In this document: in pieces, positions 30,661 through 39,732 of the stretch
Layout of the letters: each line of letters opens with the position of its first letter
How positions within the stretch are numbered: the stretch's first letter is position 1
NCBI GenBank assembly: GCA_963971225.1
Contig: OZ020270.1
Span: 14,619,817-14,683,816, forward strand
Source of the DNA: Melieria omissa
Lineage: Eukaryota > Arthropoda > Insecta > Diptera > Ulidiidae
Length of the DNA stretch: 64,000 bases
Direction of reading: 5' to 3'
Notes under the pieces: model-generated
Database searches by the model: none
What the model saw: only the letters and a program-made list of their open reading frames with translations
Told to the model about the DNA's origin: nothing
Position numbers and translations under genes: made by a program

Positions 30661-32625
30661 GGCGAGGGTCCCACATCTGTTGGCAGAGCTTTTGGTTTAA
30701 ATGAAGCGACTATAAGAACAATTAGAAAAAATGAGAATTCCATTCAACAATCAATAATTTCTGGATCGGAACTTAGTTCTAAAACATCTTCTTATAGTCG
30801 AAATTCTATCTTGGAGAAAACAGAAAAACACATGGTGTTTTGGATGGAAGATTTGCAGAAAAAAAATACCTATTGATGGGAAAATTATAAAAGAGAAAGC
30901 ATTTAGAATATACAACCGATTTCAGGAACTCGGTATGCAGGCAACGAAGAAACTGGCATTTAATGCAAGTGGGGGATGGCTGACAGGTTTTCTGAAAAGA
31001 CACGTATTTAACATCAGCAGTAGCATCAGCAGACGAAAATGCTGCAAAAAGTTTTACGGATAAACTAGCAAAAATAATTGAACAGGGCGGTTATACTCCA
31101 GATCAACGATTTAATGCCGACGAAACGGGATTGTTCTGGATGAAAATGCCTAAAAGAACGTACATAGCAAAATCTGAAAAATCAGCTGGTGGATTTAAAG
31201 CGTCTAAAGATCGGGTGACGTTCTTGCTTTCTAGTAACGCATCTGGTGATAAAATGTTTAAGTCTCTTTTAATCAACCACGAGCCACGAGCTTTAAGAAG
31301 TAAGAACATTAGAAACCTTCCAGTTCATTTGATAGCGAACTAAAAGGCATGGATCACGGCTGATCTGTTTACAAATTGGTTCAACAACTGCTTTGTTCCT
31401 GAAGTCCAAAAGTATAAGAAACAAAAAGGTTTGGAATACAAAATACTTTTGCTCGTTAATAATGCGCCCAGCCACCCAGTGCTAGAACATCCAAATATTC
31501 AATTGCTGTTTTTGCCGCCAAATACCACCTCGCTAATTCAGCCAATCGATCAGGGTATTATAGCAGCTTTTAAAATGTACTACATCAAGCAAACGTTTAA
31601 GCATAGTTTAGATTCGGTGGAAAAAAGAAATTTGAATGTTGTGGAAGCATGGAGAAAGTTTACCATTGTGGATTGTATTACACATGCTTCTTTTGCCATT
31701 AAACAGTTGCGCCAATCGACATTGCTTGTTGGGAAAAATTTATGCCAGCATGCTTCAAAAGTGGAAGTTTTGTATTACAAACATCAGCTGTGTGTTCTGA
31801 AAATATAAATCTATCGAATGCAATTGGAGGCGAAGGTTTTAACAACATGTAAATGGCTCACATCGGTGAATTAATGCGAGAAAGCCCTCTGGAAAGCCCT
31901 TGGCAGCCGTCGTAGCTCAGCTGGCTAGTACGTTGAGCCGCGAGTCAAATGCGAAGCTCGAACCCAGGTTCAAGACTCCGTTGCGTTAACACCGAAAAAA
32001 AGAAAAACAAAAATTTTTCTTTCGGGGGCTGTCCTCTCAGAAGGAAATGGCAAACCTCTGAGAGTAAAAAATTGCCTATGAAAAAGCTCCCAACTCGCCG
32101 TTCGGAATCGGCATAAAACTGTAGGTCCCTTCCATCCTTGTAAATATTCGCACGCACACGGTTGCGGGTAGCTAGGCCTTAGTCTCGTAATCGGGCTGTC
32201 GTGCCAGTCAAGAAGAAGAAGCCCTGTGGATGAGGACGAATTGATCGAATTTATGACAGTTTGCGAAAATAAAAAAGTCGATAATGACGCAGACGAAGGT
32301 GAGGTTCAGCTATTAACAACTGACTTAATTCGTGAGGGCTTGAAATTTGCTACTAGTATGGAACAACATTTTCTTACTCATGATCCTTATCTTAAGTTTT
32401 GTGTAGCAGGATATCAAGAATTATGTAAGCAACTGAAGAAACCAAAAAACAGCTGCTATTAACAGACTTTATAACAACAAAAAAATCAACAGAGGCCGTT
32501 AATAACGAACGAAATTCTTCATTTGAATCAAACCCGACAGTTGTGCTAGACATATCTACTGATAATAGCATTTTTGGCCCAGTCCATAATAAACGTGCAC
32601 GCTCGTTATCAAGTAGCGATGAATA
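30661..32625 (+). pseudogene. Tigger transposase, central and C-terminal part
   Basis: It resumes the frame interrupted at 16490: GEGPTSVGRAFGLNEATIR (end of first HTH), then a CENP-B HTH (FRIYNRFQELGMQATKKL, ASGGWLTGFLKRH). The DDE domain follows with NADETGLFWMKMPKRTYIA (first Asp), KILLLVNNAPSHPV (second, with Asn where D is usual) and PNTTSLIQPIDQGIIAAFK (third). Stops or frameshifts occur around 30874, 31040 and 31341, so it is dead. The tail past the SINE reads DEDELIEFMTVCENKKV. It would cut and paste Tigger ends in intact relatives. Confidence 0.85.
31901..32218 (+). mobile_element. tRNA-derived SINE, ~318 bp
   Basis: The head GCCGTCGTAGCTCAGCTGG carries an A box (TAGCTCAGCTGG) and, 45 bp on, a B-box-like GGTTCAAGACTCC: an internal RNA polymerase III promoter. 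The body is non-coding and the 3' end is AAGAAGAAG. It is flanked by AAGCCCT on both sides (31894-31900 and 32219-32225), the target-site duplication expected of LINE-mobilised SINEs. It interrupts the Tigger transposase tail. It is not a functional tRNA because the anticodon and acceptor stems do not close. Confidence 0.85.
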
Positions 32626-32878
32626 GTTGCAAAATTGATTTTTGTTTATTTTTATTTGTTTTGTACTTATGGATTGAATTTTCACTGTAAACTAATTTTA
32701 ATTTTTTTGTAATAAAAATTAATTGTTTTTAAAAATTTTGAGTTTTTTCATCTTACACGATTTTTTTTAATTGTGGAACATATCTCCAAATTTACAATAT
32801 ATCGCATGTATTTTTCTACACGATTTTTTTTGCACGCTTTTCTAAGGAACTTATCTACCGTGTAAAAAAAGAGTTGGG

Positions 32879-33627
32879 TGTATATGCGACTAATGCAAGA
32901 ATTTTACTTCAGAATGGTTTAGTGATGAATAATGCGACAGTAAATTTAAAATCCAAGATTTTTTTATTTTAGTTCTTTTACGCAAGAAAAAGTTCCTAAC
33001 AATGGGACTTTAAAAATTTCACTTTTTGATTGTCTTTGTTGATTACATATTATTATTTATTTTTTATTGCTTGTAGCGATCATATAAGTCTCAATGTTAA
33101 CCATATTTTATTTTCTTTTTTATGATTTTGTACGCACTACAGTCAGCAGTGAGATCAAAAGCAATATGAGACGCCGTGCAAGCTTATAGAAGAAGAACAA
33201 AAGCCAGCCAGAAAATAGAAATTGTTTTACAATTTCAGCTTTTCGCCAGCGCAACAACAACAACATCACATCTTCTTCACCTCCGTGCAAGCAATTCGTT
33301 AGTCGACTATGAAAATAACTCACTTCTAGTTAACTTTCATGACCTAACTAGAGGCACAGAACAAACAATATACAGAATGCGCATCTGGTGTAAAGAAAAT
33401 GTTCTTTGCGGGTTCCAGCGGTAAGACCCGTTTGTTGATGCGGGGGAAGCAGTAAAGGGGATGAGAACGCACAGAGCGCGAGAGCGTAAAAAGAGAAGCT
33501 GTGAGAGCGCAAAATGAAATGTTCGGAGAGCAAACAGATAAAAGTATTAATCGCATGCCGGTGTACCAAACAGTAAAGCACCATATATGTGGTTGTTGTT
33601 GTTAGCCAACAAAGCGATGTGCCGCAT
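32879..33627. other. Non-coding flank with dispersed repeat copy 2
   Basis: No supported gene. 33035-33440 is the inverted copy of the repeat at 12860-13245 (for example GCCAGCCAGAAAATAGAAAT and CGCCGTGCAAGCTTATAGAA). The remainder is AT-rich. Confidence 0.6.
33035..33440 (-). repeat. Dispersed repeat, copy 2 (inverted relative to 12860-13245)
   Basis: In reverse complement it matches copy 1 over more than 200 bp with scattered substitutions. At its right edge a short block (ACCCGTTTGTTGATGCGGGG, about 33425) matches copy 1 in direct orientation, which suggests an inverted-repeat element with rearranged arms. Confidence 0.65.
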
Positions 33628-34269
33628 CAGTGTTGCCGTTTTGGTCCAATTGGACCAAAATTGGTAGCTTCGTTTCCTAAATTAAGGCTTTGGTAGGTTG
33701 GTTGGTTTGTTGTGATTTTCAAGGAATTTCGGTAGGCAACTGCATTAATATATTTTCTATTAATTTTGTTATGATTTTAAAATCTTTGCTTTCGATATGC
33801 ATTTATGTGCCAACCCAGTATTTGAAGAAGGATGTAAAAACGAAAAAGGCAAAATGTCAGAAAAAGCCATTTACACGAAGGCTTTTCCCCCTGCGTTTTT
33901 TTTCAGTGCTCTTTTGAAGTTGCTGCGTGAATCTTCATGCATTTACATGAAGACTTTTTACTTGCAACTTTGCTTGACTTTTTTTTGACGTTTAAGCGGC
34001 CAAATTCATTCACATTTTCGCGTAGTTTTTGATATTCTCATTATTAAAAAAAGGTTTAAACAAAGAAGAAATTATTGAAAATTAGCGCTTTTATTCATTT
34101 TGTAAAAAAGGTCCTGTGCAAGAAGACGAATCCTGGACAGGTAATTTATTTGCAAAAGTTTTTATGAAGAAAATATTAATTTTTATTAAATTTTAAATTA
34201 ATTTTGGTAGGCTGAGATTGATTTTGGACCAATTTTGGTAGGAGAAAAAAATTCTTAGTGGCAACACTG
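33628..34269. mobile_element. hAT-type MITE, 642 bp
   Basis: The ends CAGTGTTGCC at 33628 and GGCAACACTG ending 34269 are inverted, with a perfect 8-bp duplication TGCCGCAT at 33620-33627 and 34270-34277. Next to the left end is a 22-bp palindrome around TTTTGGTCCAATTGGACC (33637-33658), echoed at the right by TTTTGGACCAATTTTGG. No transposase is present, so it is non-autonomous. Confidence 0.9.
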
Positions 34270-34277
34270 TGCCGCAT

Positions 34278-34817
34278 GCATGGTGATGGAGGAAATGAAA
34301 GTCGACAGCCTGTGGTTGTTGTTGCCGCTGGCTAACAACTGAAGTTAGAATATATTTTTGCTTTGGCTGATTTCTGTAACGAGCTCAGCAATTCACAATA
34401 CTACAATTTTTATTTTGGATCAAACACGTCTAAATATTTGCAAAATTTAATATCAATTAATCTAAGCGCAGCATGAAAAGAAAAACGACCATTCAGCTCG
34501 AAGATTCGATTGATAATGACAATAAACAAATTTACCGGCAGAGCGAGCAGGCTCTGCGCTTGCTTTTTAACAAACAAGAACAAGAAGCGGACAGGCAAAA
34601 TTTGCATAGGAAAAAGCGACTGAACGATCGCTTTGTCAAAACAACCACCATTTCAATGTGCCCGAGTAAAGCCAAGCTGGCTTGCTGCGGAAAACAACAA
34701 CATTGCGTGTTGTTGTCGAAACGAGAATAAAGCAACAATCCATCGAATGAATGCGGGAATGCAAGAGAGCATCGCAAAGCAGCTCTCCGCTCGCTTGCGC
34801 TTACTCTCTCGGTTCAA
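34278..34817. other. Non-coding flank between MITE and errantivirus
   Basis: No recognised gene. An 85-residue open frame (34473-34730, starting MKRKTTIQLEDSIDNDNK) has no known motif and short length, so I do not call it. The sequence continues at 41933 on the far side of the errantivirus. Confidence 0.5.
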
Positions 34818-34821
34818 TATA

Positions 34822-35258
34822 AGTTAAGATTTGATCAAACACAGCAGTTACCTTCCACTATGTGGAATTTATAAAAAAGCTATTTAGTTAAGATTTAATC
34901 AAACGCAGCAGTTACTTTCCACTATGTGGAATTTATAAAAAAGTGATTTTATTCTGCCGAAGGGCAACCGGTAGATTTTACAGTCAAATTACGACTAACT
35001 AAATTTAATCCAACTGCCGCAGTCTTGCCGCTGTCACCATCGCCGTCGCTGCCGCCGTATTCGCTGAAGTCAGTGCCCGCACGCGCATCCGCTCGACGTT
35101 CCATAGCGCTGATGTAGCATTATTTGCCATGGTTGGTTATTGACCACCGCTGGCATGGCGGTATTGCCCGCGCTGTTATTTGAGAATTCCTGCCACGGTC
35201 GTTCGTTGTGTTGCGTGATGCGGGATGTGCGGGGTGTGGATATGCTTACGTGCTAACT
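34822..35258 (-). repeat. Errantivirus LTR (3' copy)
   Basis: 437 bp. A 64-bp tandem duplication lies near one end: the word GTTAAGATTT(G/A)ATCAAACRC through TTTATAAAAAAG occurs at 34823 and again at 34887. Both LTRs carry it, so it predates insertion. Confidence 0.93.
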
Positions 35259-35632
35259 ACCCCCCCTCTTAAAGAGGAGCCATCCTCGGCTTCTGTTAAC
35301 ACCTTTTTCAGTGCTGCTAGGCGATTACTGCGTTGCCTCCCAAGCATAACAAGTAGCCCTACTACAATTGCAGCAAGTATCCCGATTAGGAGGATGGAGG
35401 TTCCCAATGACTGTGAAAAACGAGTTTGGACCAGGTCCCTTAAGCTCGCGATATGTGCCAAGTTTTTAATATGGAGGTTGTTCAAGTATGGGAGAGACAA
35501 CCATGGGACATGTTCAGTGAGGTTAACTATTTGTGCTGGCGGGGCTTCAGGGTGTAGACGGGGGCTTCCAGTTTGTAAAGGTAGTGCCGTTGATGGTAGC
35601 GTTTCTTTCGAAGGCGACCAGAAATGTGCCAC
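35246..35632 (-). CDS. Env C-terminal part with membrane anchor
   Basis: The minus-strand frame continues the envelope after a frameshift. It reads AQIVNLTEHVPWLSLPYLNN, has a hydrophobic transmembrane helix GTSILLIGILAAIVVGLLVM, and a short cytoplasmic tail running into the LTR. It overlaps the upstream env frame at 35547-35632, so one base gained or lost near 35600 separates the two parts. The open part of real Env probably starts about residue 25 of this frame. It is the membrane-anchoring end of a fusion protein. Confidence 0.75.
   Translation of the reverse strand: MAHFWSPSKETLPSTALPLQTGSPRLHPEAPPAQIVNLTEHVPWLSLPYLNNLHIKNLAHIASLRDLVQTRFSQSLGTSILLIGILAAIVVGLLVMLGRQRSNRLAALKKVLTEAEDGSSLRGGVVST
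35259..35276 (-). promoter_or_regulatory. Polypurine tract
   Basis: On the minus strand AAGAGGGGGGGT directly precedes the LTR start AGTTAGCACG. A purine run in this position primes plus-strand DNA synthesis in LTR elements. Confidence 0.85.
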
Positions 35633-36693
35633 GAACTATGGTCGTCGAATTGTTTCCATCGCGAACTTCTGCTGTCTGATCGTTCACAACCACTAAGCCG
35701 TCATCGATTTCTTCAATAGGTGCAATGTGGTCGGCTGAGGACGTTTTACAAGCCGCAGAATGCTGGTTGAGCAGTTGTTGCACGCAGTAACTCTTTTCGC
35801 ATGGTTTGCAGAACGGCATAGCTATTGATTCCTTGCAGTCCGTCAAGGGGTGATAGACGTGGTCGCAGTTAGCCACTACATTTGTTTCTAGCATTACTAT
35901 TTTGTGATCGTGGACAACGGGCAGGAGCCTAATCTTACTACAAATTTTCGTAATTTTTGGGTACTTAATTATAAAGTAAATACAGTTATTATCTTGCAAA
36001 ATTTTGAGTTTGGAAATACTTAATATGCTATTTATATTAACGTTGGCGGAGTGCCCAGCAACTATTAACCTCTCAGTTTCTTTATTTGCGAGGATAATTG
36101 GGTTAATTATATTTGCTTTCCCTAGAGTTACTGTGTAAATAATATTTTCGATGTCTGTTAGCATTGCTTTATTCCTGGCGGTAAGCAGTTCGAACAGGTT
36201 ACCCGCGTTTACGTCCTTTTCCTTTGTCTCGTCAAGTAAGTTGTTCAGTCTTTGGGTCAACTCGTTTATCTTCATCTGTATTTCCGTGTTAATGACCATT
36301 TGCCGTTCATTCGCCTCTATGAGGGCTTGTTCCTTGGTCGCTGCGTCATTAAAGTCGTCGAAGTCCGGGGTCCCCGCAATGTACTTCAACATTGTACCCA
36401 GGAAGTTAATGCTACGGGCTTGCCGGTGGTGAATTTTGAGGGTGTTTAATAGGTGGAAAATTCGGTCAATGTCAATTTGTACTATCTTCCTGATGGGAGA
36501 GTGAGGCAGATGGTCGAATAGGCTCTCTGTTTCGCGTGCCATGGTCTCATAGTCCGAGAGGTTAGTTCTGTGCAGTAAGAGGTCATACTGTTCGAAAATG
36601 GCCACGTCCCCGTTGGTGATCGGTATGTAGAAGGAATTGGTGTAGTTCAGTAGTTTCGCGTCGGCCGGTTGGGTTATAGCGAGGGTGAGGAAC
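35547..36693 (-). CDS. Errantivirus Env, surface and fusion part (frameshifted)
   Basis: The frame is open from a splice acceptor at 36694 through to a stop at 35547. It starts FLTLAITQPADAK, resembling the end of a signal peptide with no ATG in frame, so the initiation codon must come from a spliced 5' exon, as known for gypsy env. It contains HHRQARSINFLGTMLKYIAG (fusion-region-like, after a basic site), a coiled-coil stretch (about 36200-36330), a Cys cluster (CDHVYHPLTDC, FCKPCEKSYC) and N-glycosylation sites. It ends early by frameshift near 35600, separating it from its membrane anchor. Confidence 0.8.
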
Positions 36694-36703
36694 CTGGAAG
36701 TAC
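36694..36703 (-). promoter_or_regulatory. Candidate env splice acceptor
   Basis: The minus strand reads TTTGTACTTCCAG/GTTCCTCACC, with the CAG 12-15 bases downstream of the Pol stop (36707-36709). It opens directly into the env frame. Errantivirus env is known to be made from a spliced mRNA, so this is a well-placed acceptor. The donor was not identified. Confidence 0.65.
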
Positions 36704-36706
36704 AAA

Positions 36707-39481
36707 TTATCGCAGGTTAGCTTTATGAATTTGCTTGCCTTCAACTAGAACGGTTGTCCCTAGATCCCTTTCGACAGTTTTTTCTACGTAGAGCTTCGTA
36801 AACTTATTTCCTATTCGTCTATTGGTTTTAATGAAGACTTTATCCCCCGGTTGGAACATTTTTGTTATCCGGTCCCTGTTGCATCGTTCTAAGTCTTTTT
36901 CCTGTGCCTTGCTGATTCTGGTTTTAATTTCCTCTTTAAGGGCATTTGGGATAGAGTGAATTATGTCTATGGGCTTTTGTCCCGTGGCGGAATGGACCGA
37001 TCGGTTATATTTGGACGTGGCAAGCAAGATTAAATCCGAGGTGGCGTTCAGCCCTTGGGTCATCTTAACGCATGGAGCGATTTCTGATAGAGTACTGTGA
37101 AATCGCTCGACTTGGTCGTTAGTGGTACTATGGTGCGGGGGTGTTGTAAATATATCTATTGCAAAGTGATCCCTCAATAAGGATTTCACTGTTTGAGAGT
37201 TTAGGGATTTTTCGTTGTCGCAAACTACGGTTTTTGTATTCTTGAAAAAGTTAAGGATTTGTAGGATGGGTTCTTTTATGTCAACTATTGACCTCGAATT
37301 TATGGGGGAGACAATAGCAAACTTAGAAAATTTGTCCACACACGTCAGGAAGTGCTTTTTGTCCGTCGAGTAGATGTCAATATGTAAGATTTCGCCGGGG
37401 TATTGGGGAATTGGGGAGCTACCTACTGTTGGTCTGGGAGGGTGGCGCTGATACTTGGCTTCACAGCAGACCGTACAGGTTGAAACCAATTCCTTCAATC
37501 TTTTTCGCATGTTGGGGAAAAAATACTCGCCTAGTATTTGCTGCAAATTTTCACGCGCAGAACGGTGAGCCCTGTTGTGTCCTGTTTCCAGAATTTCCCT
37601 TTGATCGCTTTCATTAAAGACATCCATTACTTGTTTTGAAGTATGGAGAAATCTAACGCCAGGAAACATCGTAAGTAACTCATTCTGAATTTGTGCCAGG
37701 ACGGGCATGTCACATAGTAGTCCATTGACCACATTGGGGTTAACACATTCCTTAATGGTGGATAAAAGATCGCTTATATTGCTAAACGTAATATGATGTC
37801 TGGTCTGGGACCTGAATAGAATTGTCGTCCTTTTTGTTGGTGTCCGTCCTTCCTCCAGAATAAGCTGATTCTTGAAGCAGTTGATGGGGTTTGCAATTGT
37901 GGGGATGGCCTTCGTCAATGATTCCTCGCTGTGCACTGTAGCGGAGGAGGCGCTTGAGTCCTCTAACGCATTGACATGTTGGCGGGACAGTGCATCCGCC
38001 ACGACATTCGCTTTACCTGGCTTGTAGAAAAAATTTGGTGCAAATTCCTCTGCGAACGCTCTCCACCGTTTAAGCTTAGCATTCGGATTCTTATCCGATA
38101 TGGCAAAGGTGAGAGGTTGGTGGTCCGTATAGATGTTAAGTTGCCTAGCACCATAGAGGTAATTTCTTAGTTTTTGCAGAGACCACACTATCGCCAAGAG
38201 CTCACGCTCATTGGTAGCGTAGTTTTCCTCAGTTGCGGACAAGGTACGGGAGATCATGGTTATGGATCGACCCCCCTGGGACAGGACTGCGCCCAATGCG
38301 TGCGAGGACGCGTCAGTGGTCAGTTCGAAGGGTTTAGCGTAGTCGGGATAAAGTAAGAGGACGTCCTCGGAGGCGAGAATTTCCTTGATTTTGTTGAAAG
38401 CTCTCAGTGCCTCTTCGTCGAGCTGGATACGAACGTTTTTGGACCGATTGGCTCCGATGTTCCCGTTCTCGCCACGCAGGTACTTCGTCAGCGGTTTGGC
38501 GATAGCTGCGTAGTCTTTCACAAATCGTCGGTAATACCCCGATAGTCCCAGAAACGATCGTAGGCTACGTAGAGTCTGTGGGGTTTCGTAATTCAGGATG
38601 TCTCGCACTTTGTCCGGGCAAGTTCTTATCCCATCCTCGGAGACAAGAAATCCGAGGAATTCCACCTCCCTTCTCATGAATTTCGTCTTCTCCAATGACA
38701 CCCTCATATTTGCCGCGAAAAGCTTTTCGAGAATGCGGCCTACATCGTTGATGTGTTGGTCCTCGTTTTCAGAGAAGATGATCACATCGTCGATGTAAAC
38801 GTGGCAACACTTGCCAATCTCATCTCTTAGAACATCGTCAATAGCTCGCTGAAAAATGCTTGGAGCATTTTTAAGTCCGAATGGCAGTCGGCAGAATTCA
38901 TACTTGCCATTATTGACAGAGAATGCTGTTTTCTCCCTGTCGCGTTCTGCTAGCTTGATTTGGTGGAACCCCGATTTGAGATCCAGGGTCGTGAAGAAGG
39001 TGGACTTGCCCAAGTTAGCGAGGATGACGGAAGTGTCCGGAATGGGATACCTATCCGATACTGTTTTCTGGTTAAGCTTCCTGAAATCGATGACCAACCT
39101 CAACTTCCGTTCCCCTGTCTCTGTTGTGCCCTTTTTATCAACGACCCATATTGGATTGTTGTACGGGGAACGTGATGGCCTAATTATGCCGTCTCGTAGA
39201 AGGCTGGCCACCTCATTGTTGACAAACTCGGTCGCAGCCATGGGATAGGGGTAGGTCTTTGAGTAAACCGGTTCGTTGTCGGTCGTCCTGATCGTTGCCA
39301 CCACTGTTGTGTTGTATGGCAGCGATTCTGTTGGGTCAGCGAAAACTCCGGATTGTTCCTTGAGTAGCCGAGAGAGATTTTCGTTACAGTTTGGGATTGC
39401 CATTACGCTATTAACGTCCTGGCAGTAGAAGTACATCAGTATCTCCTCTCCGCCTTCATAATAGAGGGTTCCCTTTTTCAA
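36707..39481 (-). CDS. Errantivirus Pol: RT, RNase H, integrase
   Basis: 924 residues from an internal Met; the true Pol begins with protease upstream. RT: SPYNNPIWVVDKKG, FTTLDLKSGFHQIKL, FGLKNAPSIFQRAIDDVL and the catalytic HVYIDDVIIFSE. RNase H: LTTDASSHALGAVLSQ, IYTDHQPLTF and ANVVADALSRQ. Integrase: HHCC finger (HNRAHRSARENL through CTVCCEAKYQ), then the DDE triad in HIDIYSTDKKH, VVCDNEKSLNSQ and NDQVERFHSTLSE. It ends 13 bases before the env splice acceptor. Intact apart from the protease frameshift near 39610. Confidence 0.93.
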   Translation of the reverse strand: MKKGTLYYEGGEEILMYFYCQDVNSVMAIPNCNENLSRLLKEQSGVFADPTESLPYNTTVVATIRTTDNEPVYSKTYPYPMAATEFVNNEVASLLRDGIIRPSRSPYNNPIWVVDKKGTTETGERKLRLVIDFRKLNQKTVSDRYPIPDTSVILANLGKSTFFTTLDLKSGFHQIKLAERDREKTAFSVNNGKYEFCRLPFGLKNAPSIFQRAIDDVLRDEIGKCCHVYIDDVIIFSENEDQHINDVGRILEKLFAANMRVSLEKTKFMRREVEFLGFLVSEDGIRTCPDKVRDILNYETPQTLRSLRSFLGLSGYYRRFVKDYAAIAKPLTKYLRGENGNIGANRSKNVRIQLDEEALRAFNKIKEILASEDVLLLYPDYAKPFELTTDASSHALGAVLSQGGRSITMISRTLSATEENYATNERELLAIVWSLQKLRNYLYGARQLNIYTDHQPLTFAISDKNPNAKLKRWRAFAEEFAPNFFYKPGKANVVADALSRQHVNALEDSSASSATVHSEESLTKAIPTIANPINCFKNQLILEEGRTPTKRTTILFRSQTRHHITFSNISDLLSTIKECVNPNVVNGLLCDMPVLAQIQNELLTMFPGVRFLHTSKQVMDVFNESDQREILETGHNRAHRSARENLQQILGEYFFPNMRKRLKELVSTCTVCCEAKYQRHPPRPTVGSSPIPQYPGEILHIDIYSTDKKHFLTCVDKFSKFAIVSPINSRSIVDIKEPILQILNFFKNTKTVVCDNEKSLNSQTVKSLLRDHFAIDIFTTPPHHSTTNDQVERFHSTLSEIAPCVKMTQGLNATSDLILLATSKYNRSVHSATGQKPIDIIHSIPNALKEEIKTRISKAQEKDLERCNRDRITKMFQPGDKVFIKTNRRIGNKFTKLYVEKTVERDLGTTVLVEGKQIHKANLR

Positions 39482-39732
39482 GTCCAGTTTGGCATTTATT
39501 TCTCTAAGGAAATCAAAACCTATGATGCCGTCGAATGTTTGTAGCGAGAGTAAAATGAAAAAGTCAGTAGTTTTGCCAAAAATGTTTATGGTGCACTTTG
39601 GCGAATTGTGTCGGTGCCGTGAAGTGTCTTAACAGCAAAAGGGCTTTTGACCGCTTTGATACCCTTAAGGCCACTAAGATTTTTTACATAATTCTTTGCA
39701 GCACTTGTGTCAATCAGAAATTTTAGTTTCCC
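39482..39732 (-). pseudogene. Errantivirus protease region (frameshifted)
   Basis: The -1 frame after the slippery site reads GKLKFLIDTSAAKNYVKNL, an aspartic protease active-site region (DTSA), and stops near 39604. The remaining protease part (FDGIIGFDFLREINAKLDL) lies in the frame of the downstream Pol. One base gained or lost around 39605-39630 accounts for the split. With almost identical LTRs, a sequencing indel is a real alternative. Confidence 0.75.

Larger units (their letters stand above)
15953..32878 (+). mobile_element. Tigger/pogo-type transposon, split by nested insertions
   Basis: Matching 22-bp ends CCCAACTCTTTTTTTACACG+GT (15953-15974) and the exact reverse complement (32857-32878) bracket a split pogo/Tigger transposase. 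Subtracting the errantivirus at 16491-30660 leaves about 2.75 kb, a normal Tigger size. The terminal dinucleotide and TA duplication cannot be fixed, because the left tip merges with another TE end at 15950. A tRNA-derived SINE (31901-32218) is a further insertion. Confidence 0.8.

Noticed and set aside
31907..31980. A functional tRNA gene
   Set aside because: A and B boxes are present, but the acceptor and anticodon stems do not pair, and the segment lies at the head of a 318-bp unit with a 7-bp target duplication, so it is a SINE.
34473..34730. An 85-residue plus-strand gene
   Set aside because: No motif, biased Gln/Lys composition and TE flanks on both sides; openness alone is weak at this length.
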